From the NCBI GenBank assembly GCA_046314415.1, contig JBKBWT010000035.1, positions 1-23,502 of the forward strand: a stretch of 23,502 bases of DNA. Reading direction: 5' to 3'. Below, piece by piece: positions 6,615 to 14,811 of the stretch. The notes beneath the pieces were generated by a model. That model saw only the letters and a list, made by a program, of their open reading frames with translations. It ran no database searches and was not told the origin of the DNA. Each line of letters opens with the position of its first letter. Position 1 is the first letter of the stretch. Position numbers and translations under genes: made by a program. The DNA comes from JADJNW01 sp046314415. Its GTDB lineage: Bacteria; Bacteroidota; Bacteroidia; Chitinophagales; Saprospiraceae.

Positions 6615-8123
6615 ATGCTTAAGGAAAGTGACGCTGTCAAATTGATATTTGGACTCAAAGTGCAGCACCTGCGCCGCGAGCAAAACTTATCGTACCATCA
6701 ACTATCGGAACGTACCGGGCTTGCTATTTCCTATTTACACGATATTGAAAAAGGTAAAAAATATCCCAAATACGATAAAATTCTGGCGCTGGCAAAAGCC
6801 CTTGATACAGATTATAATTATCTGGTATCTTTACAAGCCAATAAAAAATTAAAGCCGATTATTGATTTACTACATTCCGATTTTTTAAAAATATTTCCAT
6901 TGGAAACTTTTGGCGTGAGTATGCCGAAACTCCTGGAATTGCTGGTAGAAGCGCCGGATAAAATCAATGCCTTTATCAGTACTGTTATAAAAATTATACG
7001 CAATTATAATTTGCAGGGCGAAGATTTTTATAAAGCGGCATTGCGTTCGTATCAAAGTTTACATGATAATTATTTTGAAGATTTGGAAAAAGCGGTGCGC
7101 GATTTTCGCAAAAAATGTGGGGTGCAAAAAGTCATTCAGTTCTCTCCGGCACAACTCGAGCAGTTACTAGAACAATATTTTGGCATCAGCGTGGACCGCA
7201 AAACCCTGCCGCAAAATGAGGATTTGCGCATCATCCGTTCTTTTTTTTCCCGTGAGTCCAAAACCTTATTCCTGAATGCCAACCTGAGTTCTACCCAAGA
7301 AAGCTACCTGATTGCCAAAGAGTTAGGCTTTCAGTTCATGTATATAGAAGACCGCCCTTACGAAACGCACATGACGGAAATTGAGTCTTTTGATAAATTA
7401 ATGAATTACTTCCGTGCTTCATATTTTGCTGTGGCGCTGCTGATGGATGAGCAGGAAATGATTCAGGAGGTAGAAAAAATGGCAACCTGGACCCATTGGG
7501 ATGCAAATGCTTTTAGGCAATTATTATATAAATATGATGTATCGCCGGAGTCTTTATTACAACGCTTAGCCAATATTTTACCTAAACATTTCGGTATCAA
7601 GGATTTATTTTTTCTGCGTTTCTTTACCGGACCGGATATGGAGCGTTTTGAAATGACCAAAGAAATGCATTTGTCGCAATTGCATAACCCACATGCCAAC
7701 CAACTCGATGAACATTATTGTCGGCGGTGGATTTCGATTCACCTGATCCGCCAACTGAAAGCCTCCGAAAACCTCAGCCTGCTCTGCGACGCCCAAATTT
7801 CACGCTATTGGGGTACTTCTAATGCTTATCTGAGTATCTGTCTTGCGAAGCCCGACCACGACAACCCGCAGGATAGCACCAGCGTTACCCTCGGTCTGCT
7901 CGTCACTGACCGCTTACGCCAACTTTTCCGCTTCCTCGATAATGACGCTCAGCTCAAAGTGAAAGAGGTACACAACACCTGTGAACGCTGTGGTATTACC
8001 GACTGTGGTGCGCGAGCCGTACCACCTGTCCTGCTCCAGCAGCGCAAAGCCAAAGAGAAGGTAAAATCAGCCCTGGCAAGGCTGGATAAAATAGTAGAAG
8101 CAAGCTATGGCTCGAAATTATAA
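6615..8123 (+). CDS. RamB/ScfR-like transcriptional regulator (XRE HTH, IrrE-like and DUF2083-like domains)
   Basis: This cytoplasmic DNA-binding protein has 502 residues. An XRE/Cro-type helix-turn-helix spans about 9-70 (LSYHQLSERTGLAISYLHDIEKG). The middle resembles the IrrE/ImmA-like domain of short-chain-acyl-responsive regulators, but the zinc motif HExxH is degenerate: KELGF at 235-239 in the stretch YLIAKELGF. The C-terminal part carries CERCGITDC with three cysteines (456, 459, 464), then an arginine and AVPP, the pattern seen at the C-terminus of the RamB/ScfR group. In actinobacteria RamB-type proteins control acetate and glyoxylate metabolism. Here the gene is divergent from pckG with a 430-bp spacer, so control of pckG and of itself according to carbon source is a fair inference. 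The effector cannot be read from the sequence. The chosen ATG gives a complete HTH. Confidence 0.82.
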   Translation: MLKESDAVKLIFGLKVQHLRREQNLSYHQLSERTGLAISYLHDIEKGKKYPKYDKILALAKALDTDYNYLVSLQANKKLKPIIDLLHSDFLKIFPLETFGVSMPKLLELLVEAPDKINAFISTVIKIIRNYNLQGEDFYKAALRSYQSLHDNYFEDLEKAVRDFRKKCGVQKVIQFSPAQLEQLLEQYFGISVDRKTLPQNEDLRIIRSFFSRESKTLFLNANLSSTQESYLIAKELGFQFMYIEDRPYETHMTEIESFDKLMNYFRASYFAVALLMDEQEMIQEVEKMATWTHWDANAFRQLLYKYDVSPESLLQRLANILPKHFGIKDLFFLRFFTGPDMERFEMTKEMHLSQLHNPHANQLDEHYCRRWISIHLIRQLKASENLSLLCDAQISRYWGTSNAYLSICLAKPDHDNPQDSTSVTLGLLVTDRLRQLFRFLDNDAQLKVKEVHNTCERCGITDCGARAVPPVLLQQRKAKEKVKSALARLDKIVEASYGSKL

Positions 8124-8148
8124 TATTTTAATGTTCAATGCTTAATAG

Positions 8149-8177
8149 TAAATGGTAAATGGTAACTAGTAAATATT
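8149..8177. repeat. Short-word repeat between convergent genes
   Basis: The 52-bp space between the convergent regulator and kinase genes is made of near copies of a TAGTAAATGG-type word (AGTAAATGGTAAATGG, then AGTAAATATT). It runs into the stop codon of the kinase gene. No intrinsic terminator is visible here. Confidence 0.6.
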
Positions 8178-11100
8178 AAACACAGGGTAATTCAACAATA
8201 AAAGTACTTCCCTGGTCCGGTTTACTATCTACTGCTATTTTACCCTGGTGAAAATCTACGATTTGCTTTACCAGATAAAGCCCTAAGCCCATGCCTTTGA
8301 TTTTACTGGCATTACTGACCCGATAGTAGCGATCAAAAATTTTGGGAATGTCCTCTTCCCGAATACCTATTCCATTATCTTTTACACACAATTGAACGTA
8401 ATCTGCGCTTCTTGCCAGCGAAACTTCTACCTGTTCCTTACCAGGTGAATATTTAATGGCATTATTTAATAAATTGATAATTACTTGTTCCAGCCGGTTT
8501 TGGTCTCCTTTCAATATGGCGCCGGTTTGCCCTTGTAAATGAATGGTGTATTTGGGATAGGCGGATTGGGTATTCTCAATCGCATTGCGAACCAGGGTAT
8601 CAAAATCAAATTCAGCCGTTTCGTACGTAATTTCACCGTTTTGAATACGATAGATGTCCAGAAAGTCCTGCACGAGTCTGCGCATTTTCAGTGTACTGTT
8701 GTAGGCTTTTTGCACAAAATTACTAACTGGATGTGCCACATCCATTGCTCTTTTTGCCATTTCCAGATAGCCAAGCAGACTGGTTAATGGTGAACGCAAC
8801 TCATGTCCGGCAATGCGTACGAAAGTATCTTTCAATTCTTCCAATCGCTTTTGTTCGGTAACGTCTTGCACCGTACCTATCAATCTAGTTGCACGCCCAT
8901 GCTCAAAGGAAACCTGCCCGGTCGCAATGATCCAGCGGGTCGTACCATCTGTACGATTGAAGACACGATACGTTGCATAATATAATCCATTCCCTGCCGG
9001 GTCGAGTGCTCGGTCGATCGCAGCTTGCGTAGTTTCCCAATCATCCGGATGAATACTTTGTGCAAATAAATCAAAAGTAATGGGTTCATCAGGCGCTACG
9101 CCCCAAAGCTCTCGTACCCTGACATCCCAATCAATAACACCACTAGTAATGTCCCAGTCGTGAATGCCAATACCTGCCGCTTGTTGCGCCAAACGCAACC
9201 GACGTTCACTTTCGCGCAAGGCGGCTTCGGCGCGGGTGCGTTCAATCTGACCCCAAATACGTGCAGAGAGTTCTATTAATAATTCGATTTCATCCTCGTG
9301 CCAATCGTAAGCATGTACATGCTGAATTGCCAGTAAAAACTTGAGTTGCCCATTGCTTTTGTAGGGTGCATTGACCGAGGAGCCCATGCCTAATGCCGCA
9401 AATCTTTCAGCAGCAGCAGCGGTGACGGGATGCGTTCGCACATCATTGATAATTACGGGCTTGCCTTGGGTCAATTCCTGCAAAAATGCAGGACTGGCAT
9501 AATCCTCGAGTGGATAAACGCCAACCGTGCTGGGCAAATCTGCTATACACCAATCGTAGAGTACGATGGAGCGGTTATTTATTTCGTCCACTTCCACAAA
9601 AAACACCCTGGAGACGCCCAGGTGTGCTGCAATTTTTTCACTGAGTACTTCCATAATTTTCTTACTGGAAGTCAGCAAAGCTAAATCCCGCGAAATTTCA
9701 TCCAAAAATTGGGTATTCAGTTCCTGACGTTTACGCTCGGTAATATCAATAACTGAACCGATGTACCCCAGAAATGCGCCTTGGGAAGAAAACCGGGGCT
9801 GTGCAGTATCAATTGCCCAGCGATAGGCTCCATCTTTTCGCCTTAATCGATATTCCAGGCGAAAGGATTCCCGGCGCCGATTGGCAGTCGTAAAAGTATG
9901 CTCCGAAAGCTGACGATCATCTGGGTGCACCGCATTTAGCCAACCAAATCCTAATCCGATTTCCGGAGTTTGTCCGGTAAAATCATACCAGCTTTGACTC
10001 AAATATGTACAATTACCATCTATTTCGGTCATCCACACCATCATGGGGGCATGATCTGCCATTTCGCGGAAGCGGGCTTCGCTTTCCCGCAATGCTTCCT
10101 CCGCATGTTTACGGGTGGTAATTTCTTCGACAATAACACTAATAGCAAAAACTTCGCGTCGAGCATTTTTGAGTGGATACCAACTTTCATTCCAATAGCG
10201 AATTGCCCCAGGATTGGCTTTGGTTTCACCACTGATTTCTACATTCAATACGGCATTGCCGGTTTCAATAACCTGTCGGAAAATTTTTTCTACCTCACTG
10301 GCAATACCGGGTACAATTTCATAGAGTGTTTTACCTATATGTTCCCGCACCGGAGGTCCATTAATTTCAGCCAAATGTTCATTGACTCGAATAAAACGAA
10401 AAGCTTTATCTATGAGGGCTAAGCCAATCGGGGCAGTGCGATACAGATTGTCCAGTTCTTCAAACTTGATTTGTACTTGTTCTTCCTGCTGCTTACGCTC
10501 GGTGATGTCCATGGATAAACCCACCACTCGTTCAATTTCATTATTGCGCTGATTGTAAAAAACATGCGCATTATCTAACAAATACACCCAGTGCCCGTCT
10601 TTATGGCGCACCCGATACTCCAGGGAATAGTCGCGGACTTTATTGGTGATGCCTTTTTCAATCTCCGCGGCAATGCGTTCCATATCATCCGGATGGTACA
10701 ATTGCATCCAAGCCTTCCCCGATTGCTCAATTTCGTCGTGCTCATAACCCATTACCTGCGTAAAAGTACTGCTGCGCATTACCTGATTGGTAACTGGACT
10801 CCAGTCATACCAAAAACCTTTGATCGCTTGCTCAGCAATCTCGAAACGCTCATTGAGCAAGCGCATGGCACCTTCGGTGCGCTTGTATTCCGTAATATTA
10901 GTGGCAGTGCCAATGATTTGTAAAGGTTGACCATCGGGTGTACGTTTAAAAACCGCATCCCGACTCAGAAACCAACGCCATTCCCCGTTGCGATGCTGCA
11001 TACGATACTCAAATTGCAAGGTTTCACCGTCGCCCAGTTCCTGAAAAAGCTCCTCCTGTGCCTGCATGCGGACAAGGTCTTCGGGGTGCATCACTGTTCT

Positions 11101-11712
11101 GACAAAATGCCCACCCATCGCGATAATTTCTGCTTCGGTATAACCCAATTCTTTTCTGACCTGGCTACTGACAAAGAAGTTTTTTACCTCCTGTAAATCA
11201 CGCACATACACCACACTTGGCAACTTATCCAATGGCACCAATGCAGCATGCAGCGTGGCAGTGCCAATTGCCATGAAACCAGCTATTTCATCGTCGGTTT
11301 CCCATAAAGGCGTACAACAAAAATTCCAATGCGGTTCTGATACTGCTGTCTCCTGCACCAGCATTCGTTCGAGCAGTAGTTCAAAAAAAACACCCTCCTT
11401 TTCAATACTTTGCCGCCGCAAAGTTAATTCCTGTGCAATGTCTGGCATAAATTGCTCCGCCGCTTGTCCAAAACAGTTGTGTTGCTGTGCTTCCAGCAGT
11501 GCTTTGGCGGCATCATTATAGAAGGTGTAAAATGCTTCACCCCACCAGAGAAAAGCAGGATTCGGATTGGCTAAAAGCAGATTTACCGAGTTAAGGAGCG
11601 CTGACGACCATACCACTGGTGCTTGCAATGGGTGATTTGACCAATCAAATGACCAAAGGAAATCATGCATGGTGGCATCACGGGCAGCTTGGTTTAGCAT
11701 CGTACCTTGCAT
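8176..11712 (-). CDS. Soluble multi-PAS/GAF sensor histidine kinase
   Basis: This 1178-residue kinase has no signal peptide or membrane segment, so it should sense cytoplasmic cues. In order, an N-terminal PAS-like segment (about 20-155, with WGEAFYTFYNDA) is followed by PAS modules at about 165-280, 290-408, 420-540 and 545-665, several ending in the PAC-type sequence GxxxDITExK. A GAF domain (about 670-825), one more PAS (about 838-955), HisKA and HATPase_c come next. The phospho-acceptor is His970 in FVRIAGHELRSPLTSL. The ATP site has the N box NLLNNAIKYS (1090-1099), DNGIGI (1112-1117), FDRYYR (from 1126) and GMGLGL (1140-1145). It has no receiver domain, and no response regulator gene is near, so the partner must be elsewhere. 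The ATG at 11712 is used, but those at 11700 or 11670 could also serve. The signal is unknown. Confidence 0.93.
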   Translation of the reverse strand: MQGTMLNQAARDATMHDFLWSFDWSNHPLQAPVVWSSALLNSVNLLLANPNPAFLWWGEAFYTFYNDAAKALLEAQQHNCFGQAAEQFMPDIAQELTLRRQSIEKEGVFFELLLERMLVQETAVSEPHWNFCCTPLWETDDEIAGFMAIGTATLHAALVPLDKLPSVVYVRDLQEVKNFFVSSQVRKELGYTEAEIIAMGGHFVRTVMHPEDLVRMQAQEELFQELGDGETLQFEYRMQHRNGEWRWFLSRDAVFKRTPDGQPLQIIGTATNITEYKRTEGAMRLLNERFEIAEQAIKGFWYDWSPVTNQVMRSSTFTQVMGYEHDEIEQSGKAWMQLYHPDDMERIAAEIEKGITNKVRDYSLEYRVRHKDGHWVYLLDNAHVFYNQRNNEIERVVGLSMDITERKQQEEQVQIKFEELDNLYRTAPIGLALIDKAFRFIRVNEHLAEINGPPVREHIGKTLYEIVPGIASEVEKIFRQVIETGNAVLNVEISGETKANPGAIRYWNESWYPLKNARREVFAISVIVEEITTRKHAEEALRESEARFREMADHAPMMVWMTEIDGNCTYLSQSWYDFTGQTPEIGLGFGWLNAVHPDDRQLSEHTFTTANRRRESFRLEYRLRRKDGAYRWAIDTAQPRFSSQGAFLGYIGSVIDITERKRQELNTQFLDEISRDLALLTSSKKIMEVLSEKIAAHLGVSRVFFVEVDEINNRSIVLYDWCIADLPSTVGVYPLEDYASPAFLQELTQGKPVIINDVRTHPVTAAAAERFAALGMGSSVNAPYKSNGQLKFLLAIQHVHAYDWHEDEIELLIELSARIWGQIERTRAEAALRESERRLRLAQQAAGIGIHDWDITSGVIDWDVRVRELWGVAPDEPITFDLFAQSIHPDDWETTQAAIDRALDPAGNGLYYATYRVFNRTDGTTRWIIATGQVSFEHGRATRLIGTVQDVTEQKRLEELKDTFVRIAGHELRSPLTSLLGYLEMAKRAMDVAHPVSNFVQKAYNSTLKMRRLVQDFLDIYRIQNGEITYETAEFDFDTLVRNAIENTQSAYPKYTIHLQGQTGAILKGDQNRLEQVIINLLNNAIKYSPGKEQVEVSLARSADYVQLCVKDNGIGIREEDIPKIFDRYYRVSNASKIKGMGLGLYLVKQIVDFHQGKIAVDSKPDQGSTFIVELPCV

Positions 11713-12056
11713 AGATAGGCGTTTAAGTGATTTTCTTCCCTATAAGAAAAAAAGAACGATCGCTAGCATTGTTCAGTCAATAAACCAGAAAATATAACAA
11801 ATAAAAGATTGTAAATCAATAAATTTAGAATTAAACTGTAGTAAAATGAAACCAAGCAAGCGTACTAAAAACAGCTAACTCGAACAGGTATTGCCGCTCA
11901 ACAATACTTTTCATTGTAAGATTAAAACAGAAGTAATTGAATATGGTAAAGTTACATCATTAATTGCTTAATTGCCAGTTTTTGGCAGTAATTTTGGTCA
12001 AAAGCATATTTTTACGAGGAAAACCCCCGCAATTTTAAAAATTTGCAAATCCTCGC
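11713..12056. other. Gene-free spacer upstream of the sensor kinase
   Basis: This 344-bp AT-rich spacer has no coding potential that I trust. It must contain the kinase promoter, yet no exact TAnnTTTG box is visible on the minus strand. A short hairpin, TGCCA 11973-11977 with TGGCA 11983-11987, is present. A 6-bp stem, CGAGGA 12015-12020 with TCCTCG 12050-12055, sits directly after the lipoprotein stop codon but lacks a T run, so it is at best a weak terminator. Confidence 0.4.
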
Positions 12057-12551
12057 TCACTGCTTTCCACTCACTCGCTCAATTTTATAATCCAAAAAGC
12101 CACACTGCAATTCTGGTGCAATGTCGGAACTGGCGAACTTGTACTTGCGGGCGCGGGTGACAAAGTATTCCAATAGTTTAGAGTCCGTAATGGTAGTGTT
12201 TTCCGAATCAATTTCAGCGACATCTACGGTGCCGTCTTTGCGCAGGCAGACTGTTACGGTGATTTTACCAGCTTGCTTGGGCTGAATATTGCCCATCGGC
12301 GGCAGATAGGTAATGGCACGATCTTCAAAGCGGCAGGGCGGCTGTCCGGTGGCGGTGGAATCGGCAGGAATAAATTCCGTATAAGTGACCGTGTCGCCCG
12401 GCACGATCACTTCAATAGGTATGGCAATGGTAATGCCGGGGTCTTCTAGTGAATGCCCGGATGCAGTGGGTTGAACCATGGAACGGGTAGGCGAACAACT
12501 GCTGAACAGCGCAACAAGGAGGAGCAGGGGCATTATTTTTTGTTGATACAT
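12057..12551 (-). CDS. Small lipoprotein with TonB C-terminal-like domain
   Basis: The predicted 164-residue lipoprotein starts MYQQKIMPLLLLVALFSSC. The hydrophobic stretch ends in a lipobox with the lipidated cysteine at position 19. A Ser/Thr/Pro-rich linker follows. The C-terminal half (GKITVTVCLRKDGTVDVAEI, then KYKF and QCGFLDYKI) resembles the fold of TonB C-terminal domains found in many small Bacteroidota envelope proteins. No TonB-type membrane anchor is present, so energy transduction is unlikely. An upstream ATG at 12593 would add 14 residues, but it lies upstream of the transcription start predicted from the -7 box at 12598-12591, so I prefer 12551. The gene is monocistronic, ending 344 bp before the kinase gene and divergent from the GH3-family gene. 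Its function is unknown. Confidence 0.72.
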   Translation of the reverse strand: MYQQKIMPLLLLVALFSSCSPTRSMVQPTASGHSLEDPGITIAIPIEVIVPGDTVTYTEFIPADSTATGQPPCRFEDRAITYLPPMGNIQPKQAGKITVTVCLRKDGTVDVAEIDSENTTITDSKLLEYFVTRARKYKFASSDIAPELQCGFLDYKIERVSGKQ

Positions 12552-12590
12552 GACTGGTATAAAAGGATTGTTTAGTTTACAAATTATTTG

Positions 12591-12598
12591 CAAAGCTA
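12591..12598 (-). promoter_or_regulatory. Predicted -7 promoter box of the lipoprotein gene
   Basis: The minus strand reads TAGCTTTG, an exact TAnnTTTG match, about 40 bases before the ATG at 12551. No TTG at ideal -33 spacing is seen. This box supports the downstream start codon. Confidence 0.42.
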
Positions 12599-12738
12599 AA
12601 TAAAAAGGCTCAACCAGGAAATATTTTATTCAAAAAGTTAATAACAACGTCTAATTTCATTATTAATTTTAATTTTAGGTATTAACAATTAAAATAAGCA
12701 GTAAACGGAGGAACGCAATGCGTGAACGTGTGCTGAAA

Positions 12739-12767
12739 CCATCCGAAGTTTTTGAAACTTCGGATGG
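12739..12767. repeat. Perfect 13-bp hairpin next to the GH3-family gene promoter
   Basis: CCATCCGAAGTTT (12739-12751) and AAACTTCGGATGG (12755-12767) form a perfect inverted repeat with a 3-base loop. It has no T run in either direction and ends 1-6 bases before the TTG elements of the predicted promoter. It may be an operator, a REP-like intergenic palindrome, or a terminator for upstream transcription. No second copy occurs in this window. Confidence 0.75.
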
Positions 12768-12768
12768 C

Positions 12769-12801
12769 TTGGATTGCAATAGCAAATATTCCCTACCTTT
12801 G
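12769..12801 (+). promoter_or_regulatory. Predicted promoter of the GH3-family gene
   Basis: TACCTTTG at 12794-12801 matches the -7 consensus. TTG at 12774-12776 (17-base spacer) or 12769-12771 (22-base spacer) can serve as the -33 element. Transcription would start near 12807, giving a leader of about 55 bases. It is the most complete promoter in the window. The rest of the spacer 12552-12861 holds only the hairpin and the divergent lipoprotein promoter. Confidence 0.5.
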
Positions 12802-12861
12802 CATTCCTGCAGCCGGTAGCTTACAGCCTACGGCGCTGAAAAACAGTTAAGTTATCATCAT

Positions 12862-14361
12862 ATGGGATTGAGAGCCACTATTCTAAAGCCTTACGCTAAT
12901 AAAATTGCCCGTGACATTGCACGCTGGTCGTCGAATGCCGTTGCCGCTCAGGAAAGGGTTTTCCAACATTTGTTGTCGGTGGGACGCAACACTGCCTTTG
13001 GCAAGGATCATCGCTTTTCTGACATTCGCACCTACGAAGCTTTTTGTGAAAACGTGCCGATTCGCGATTATGAAGGCATCAAAGATTATATTGAGCGCAT
13101 TAAAAATGGAGAATCCGACGTGTTGTGGCGGGGCAAGCCGCGGTATTTTGCGAAGACGAGCGGTACCACTTCGGGCGTAAAGTATATTCCGCTGACCAAA
13201 GACAGTATGCCCAATCATTTTGGCACAGCCCGCAATGCTTTATTCAATTTCTACGCGCGCACGGGGCGAGGCAATTGGTTGGATGGCAAAATGATTTTTC
13301 TATCGGGCAGTCCCGAACTGGACGTAGTAGGCGGCATTCCCACCGGGCGCTTGTCGGGCATTGTCAATCACGAAGTGCCTGCGTGGTTACGCACCAATCA
13401 GCTGCCCAGTTATCAAACCAATATCATCGAAGACTGGGAGACCAAGGTAGAACGCATTGTGGACGAAACCATTCAGGCAGATATGCGGCTCATTAGCGGT
13501 ATTCCGCCCTGGGTGCAGATGTACTACGAGCGTTTGCTTGATCGCAGCGGCAAAAAATTGATTAAAGACTTGTTTCCGAACTTTTCCATGTTTGTATATG
13601 GCGGAGTGAATTTTGAACCGTATCGGGCGCAGTTGGAAGAACTGGTAGGCAAGCGTCTGGATAGCGTAGAGACTTATCCGGCATCGGAAGGATTTATTGC
13701 TTTTCAGGATCTGCCGGAGCATAAAGGCTTATTGCTGAATGCAGATTCCGGTATTTTCTTTGAATTTGTGCCGGCGGAGGAGATTTTTAATGAAAAGCCG
13801 ACCCGAGTTTGGCTCAAGGATATAGAAATTGGCGTCAACTACGCTTTAATTATCAATAACAATGCGGGATTATGGGGTTACAATATTGGAGATACCGTGC
13901 AATTTGTGAGTAAAGACCCCTATCGCATTGTAGTCAGCGGTCGCGTCAAGCATTTTATCTCCGCTTTCGGCGAACATGTCATCGGCAAGGAGGTAGAAGA
14001 GGCTTTGTTAGCGGTAGCAAACGCGGAGGGCGTGCGCATTGTGGAGTTTACGGTGGCACCACAGGTCAATCCGGGTAATGGCGAGCTACCCTATCACGAA
14101 TGGTTCATTGAATTTGATAATATGCCGGATAACCTCGAAGCTTTTGCCACGAAGGTAGATGCGGCAATGGTGCAGCAAAATATTTATTACGAGGATTTAA
14201 TTGTGGGAAAGATTTTACAACCGCTGAAAATCCGACCGCTACAAAAGCATGCTTTCCGCGAATACATGAAAACGCAGGGTAAACTCGGTGGACAAAATAA
14301 GGTACCGCGCCTAAGCAATGATCGCAAAATTGCAGAAGCTTTAGCAATGTTTAAAATGTAA
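12862..14361 (+). CDS. GH3-family acyl-adenylating enzyme (auxin-responsive GH3-like)
   Basis: This 499-residue cytoplasmic protein belongs to the GH3 branch of the adenylate-forming superfamily. In plants such enzymes activate a carboxylic acid with ATP and join it to an amino acid. The family motifs are in order: phosphate-binding loop KTSGTTSGVKYIPLT (98-112), ETYPASEGFIAF (270-281), GLWGYNIGDTVQF (336-348), GRVKHFISAFGEHV (360-373), and the C-terminal QNKVPR (478-483), which matches the position of the catalytic lysine segment in plant GH3 proteins. The length is at the short end for the family. Bacterial members are common in Bacteroidota, but their substrates are not established from sequence. 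The gene has its own promoter with a hairpin just upstream. A ribosomal protein gene follows 59 bp later with a separate -7 box. The ATG at 12862 fits the conserved N-terminus. Confidence 0.92.
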   Translation: MGLRATILKPYANKIARDIARWSSNAVAAQERVFQHLLSVGRNTAFGKDHRFSDIRTYEAFCENVPIRDYEGIKDYIERIKNGESDVLWRGKPRYFAKTSGTTSGVKYIPLTKDSMPNHFGTARNALFNFYARTGRGNWLDGKMIFLSGSPELDVVGGIPTGRLSGIVNHEVPAWLRTNQLPSYQTNIIEDWETKVERIVDETIQADMRLISGIPPWVQMYYERLLDRSGKKLIKDLFPNFSMFVYGGVNFEPYRAQLEELVGKRLDSVETYPASEGFIAFQDLPEHKGLLLNADSGIFFEFVPAEEIFNEKPTRVWLKDIEIGVNYALIINNNAGLWGYNIGDTVQFVSKDPYRIVVSGRVKHFISAFGEHVIGKEVEEALLAVANAEGVRIVEFTVAPQVNPGNGELPYHEWFIEFDNMPDNLEAFATKVDAAMVQQNIYYEDLIVGKILQPLKIRPLQKHAFREYMKTQGKLGGQNKVPRLSNDRKIAEALAMFKM

Positions 14362-14366
14362 ATTTT

Positions 14367-14374
14367 TATCTTTG
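14367..14374 (+). promoter_or_regulatory. Predicted -7 promoter box of the THX gene
   Basis: TATCTTTG matches TAnnTTTG and begins six bases after the stop of the GH3-family gene. Transcription would start near 14380 and leave a leader of about 40 bases. A -33 TTG is not evident. The box suggests that the ribosomal protein gene is not dependent on the upstream gene. Confidence 0.42.
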
Positions 14375-14420
14375 CAATCCTAATTTAATTTTTATCATTC
14401 AACATTAAAAATGAACATCA

Positions 14421-14546
14421 ATGGGAAGAGGTGATAAAAGAACCAAACGCGGCAAAATCTGGCGCGGCAGCCACGGCAAAACCCGTCCGCACAAAGTGAA
14501 AAAAGCAACGGCGAATAAGAATAAGCAAGAGCAGGAACAAGCCTAA
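14421..14546 (+). CDS. 30S ribosomal protein THX
   Basis: This 41-residue, highly basic protein begins MGRGDKRTKRGKIWRGSHGK and continues TRPHKVKK before a charged Asn/Lys/Gln/Glu tail. The MGKGDxxTxxGKxxxGSxGxxRP pattern is that of ribosomal protein THX, a small subunit component known from Thermus 30S particles and present in Bacteroidota. It binds in the head of the small subunit and helps organise 16S rRNA. The ATG at 14421 is preferred over that at 14411, which is in another frame. The gene has its own -7 box upstream and a strong terminator about 30 bases after the stop, so it forms a compact single-gene unit. It is easily missed because of its length. Confidence 0.93.
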   Translation: MGRGDKRTKRGKIWRGSHGKTRPHKVKKATANKNKQEQEQA

Positions 14547-14574
14547 GCCAAGTTCTTGCTTGCTGACTTGAAGT

Positions 14575-14616
14575 AAAACGTGTTTGTGCTTGACTGCAAA
14601 CACGTTTTGTCTTTTT
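14575..14616 (+). terminator. Intrinsic terminator after the THX gene
   Basis: AAAACGTGTTTG (14575-14586) pairs perfectly with CAAACACGTTTT (14597-14608) around a 10-base loop, followed by five T at 14612-14616. It ends the THX transcript. The remaining spacer 14617-14811 shows no gene or clear signal. Confidence 0.85.
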
Positions 14617-14811
14617 AAAACGTATGCTACTCCAAGTAGATGAAATTACTGCGTCCATGTTGGAAAGTTCATCGAATCATTTTGCTCGCACCGCTCATTT
14701 GCAAGTCATCTGACAATTTTCTTTAAAGTACATTGCTTGTCCTGCTTCTCCCCCATTCTGGGTGACGAGTCGCCCTGGCTGAGTATGTATCATTGTAAAA
14801 AACATTAATTT

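Noticed and set aside
7605..7796. Minus-strand open frames inside the RamB/ScfR-like gene
   Set aside because: They are short and antisense to a gene with clear domains, and have no signals of their own.
12552..12593. Upstream ATG at 12593 for the lipoprotein gene
   Set aside because: It precedes the transcription start implied by the -7 box and would place 14 polar residues before the lipoprotein signal.
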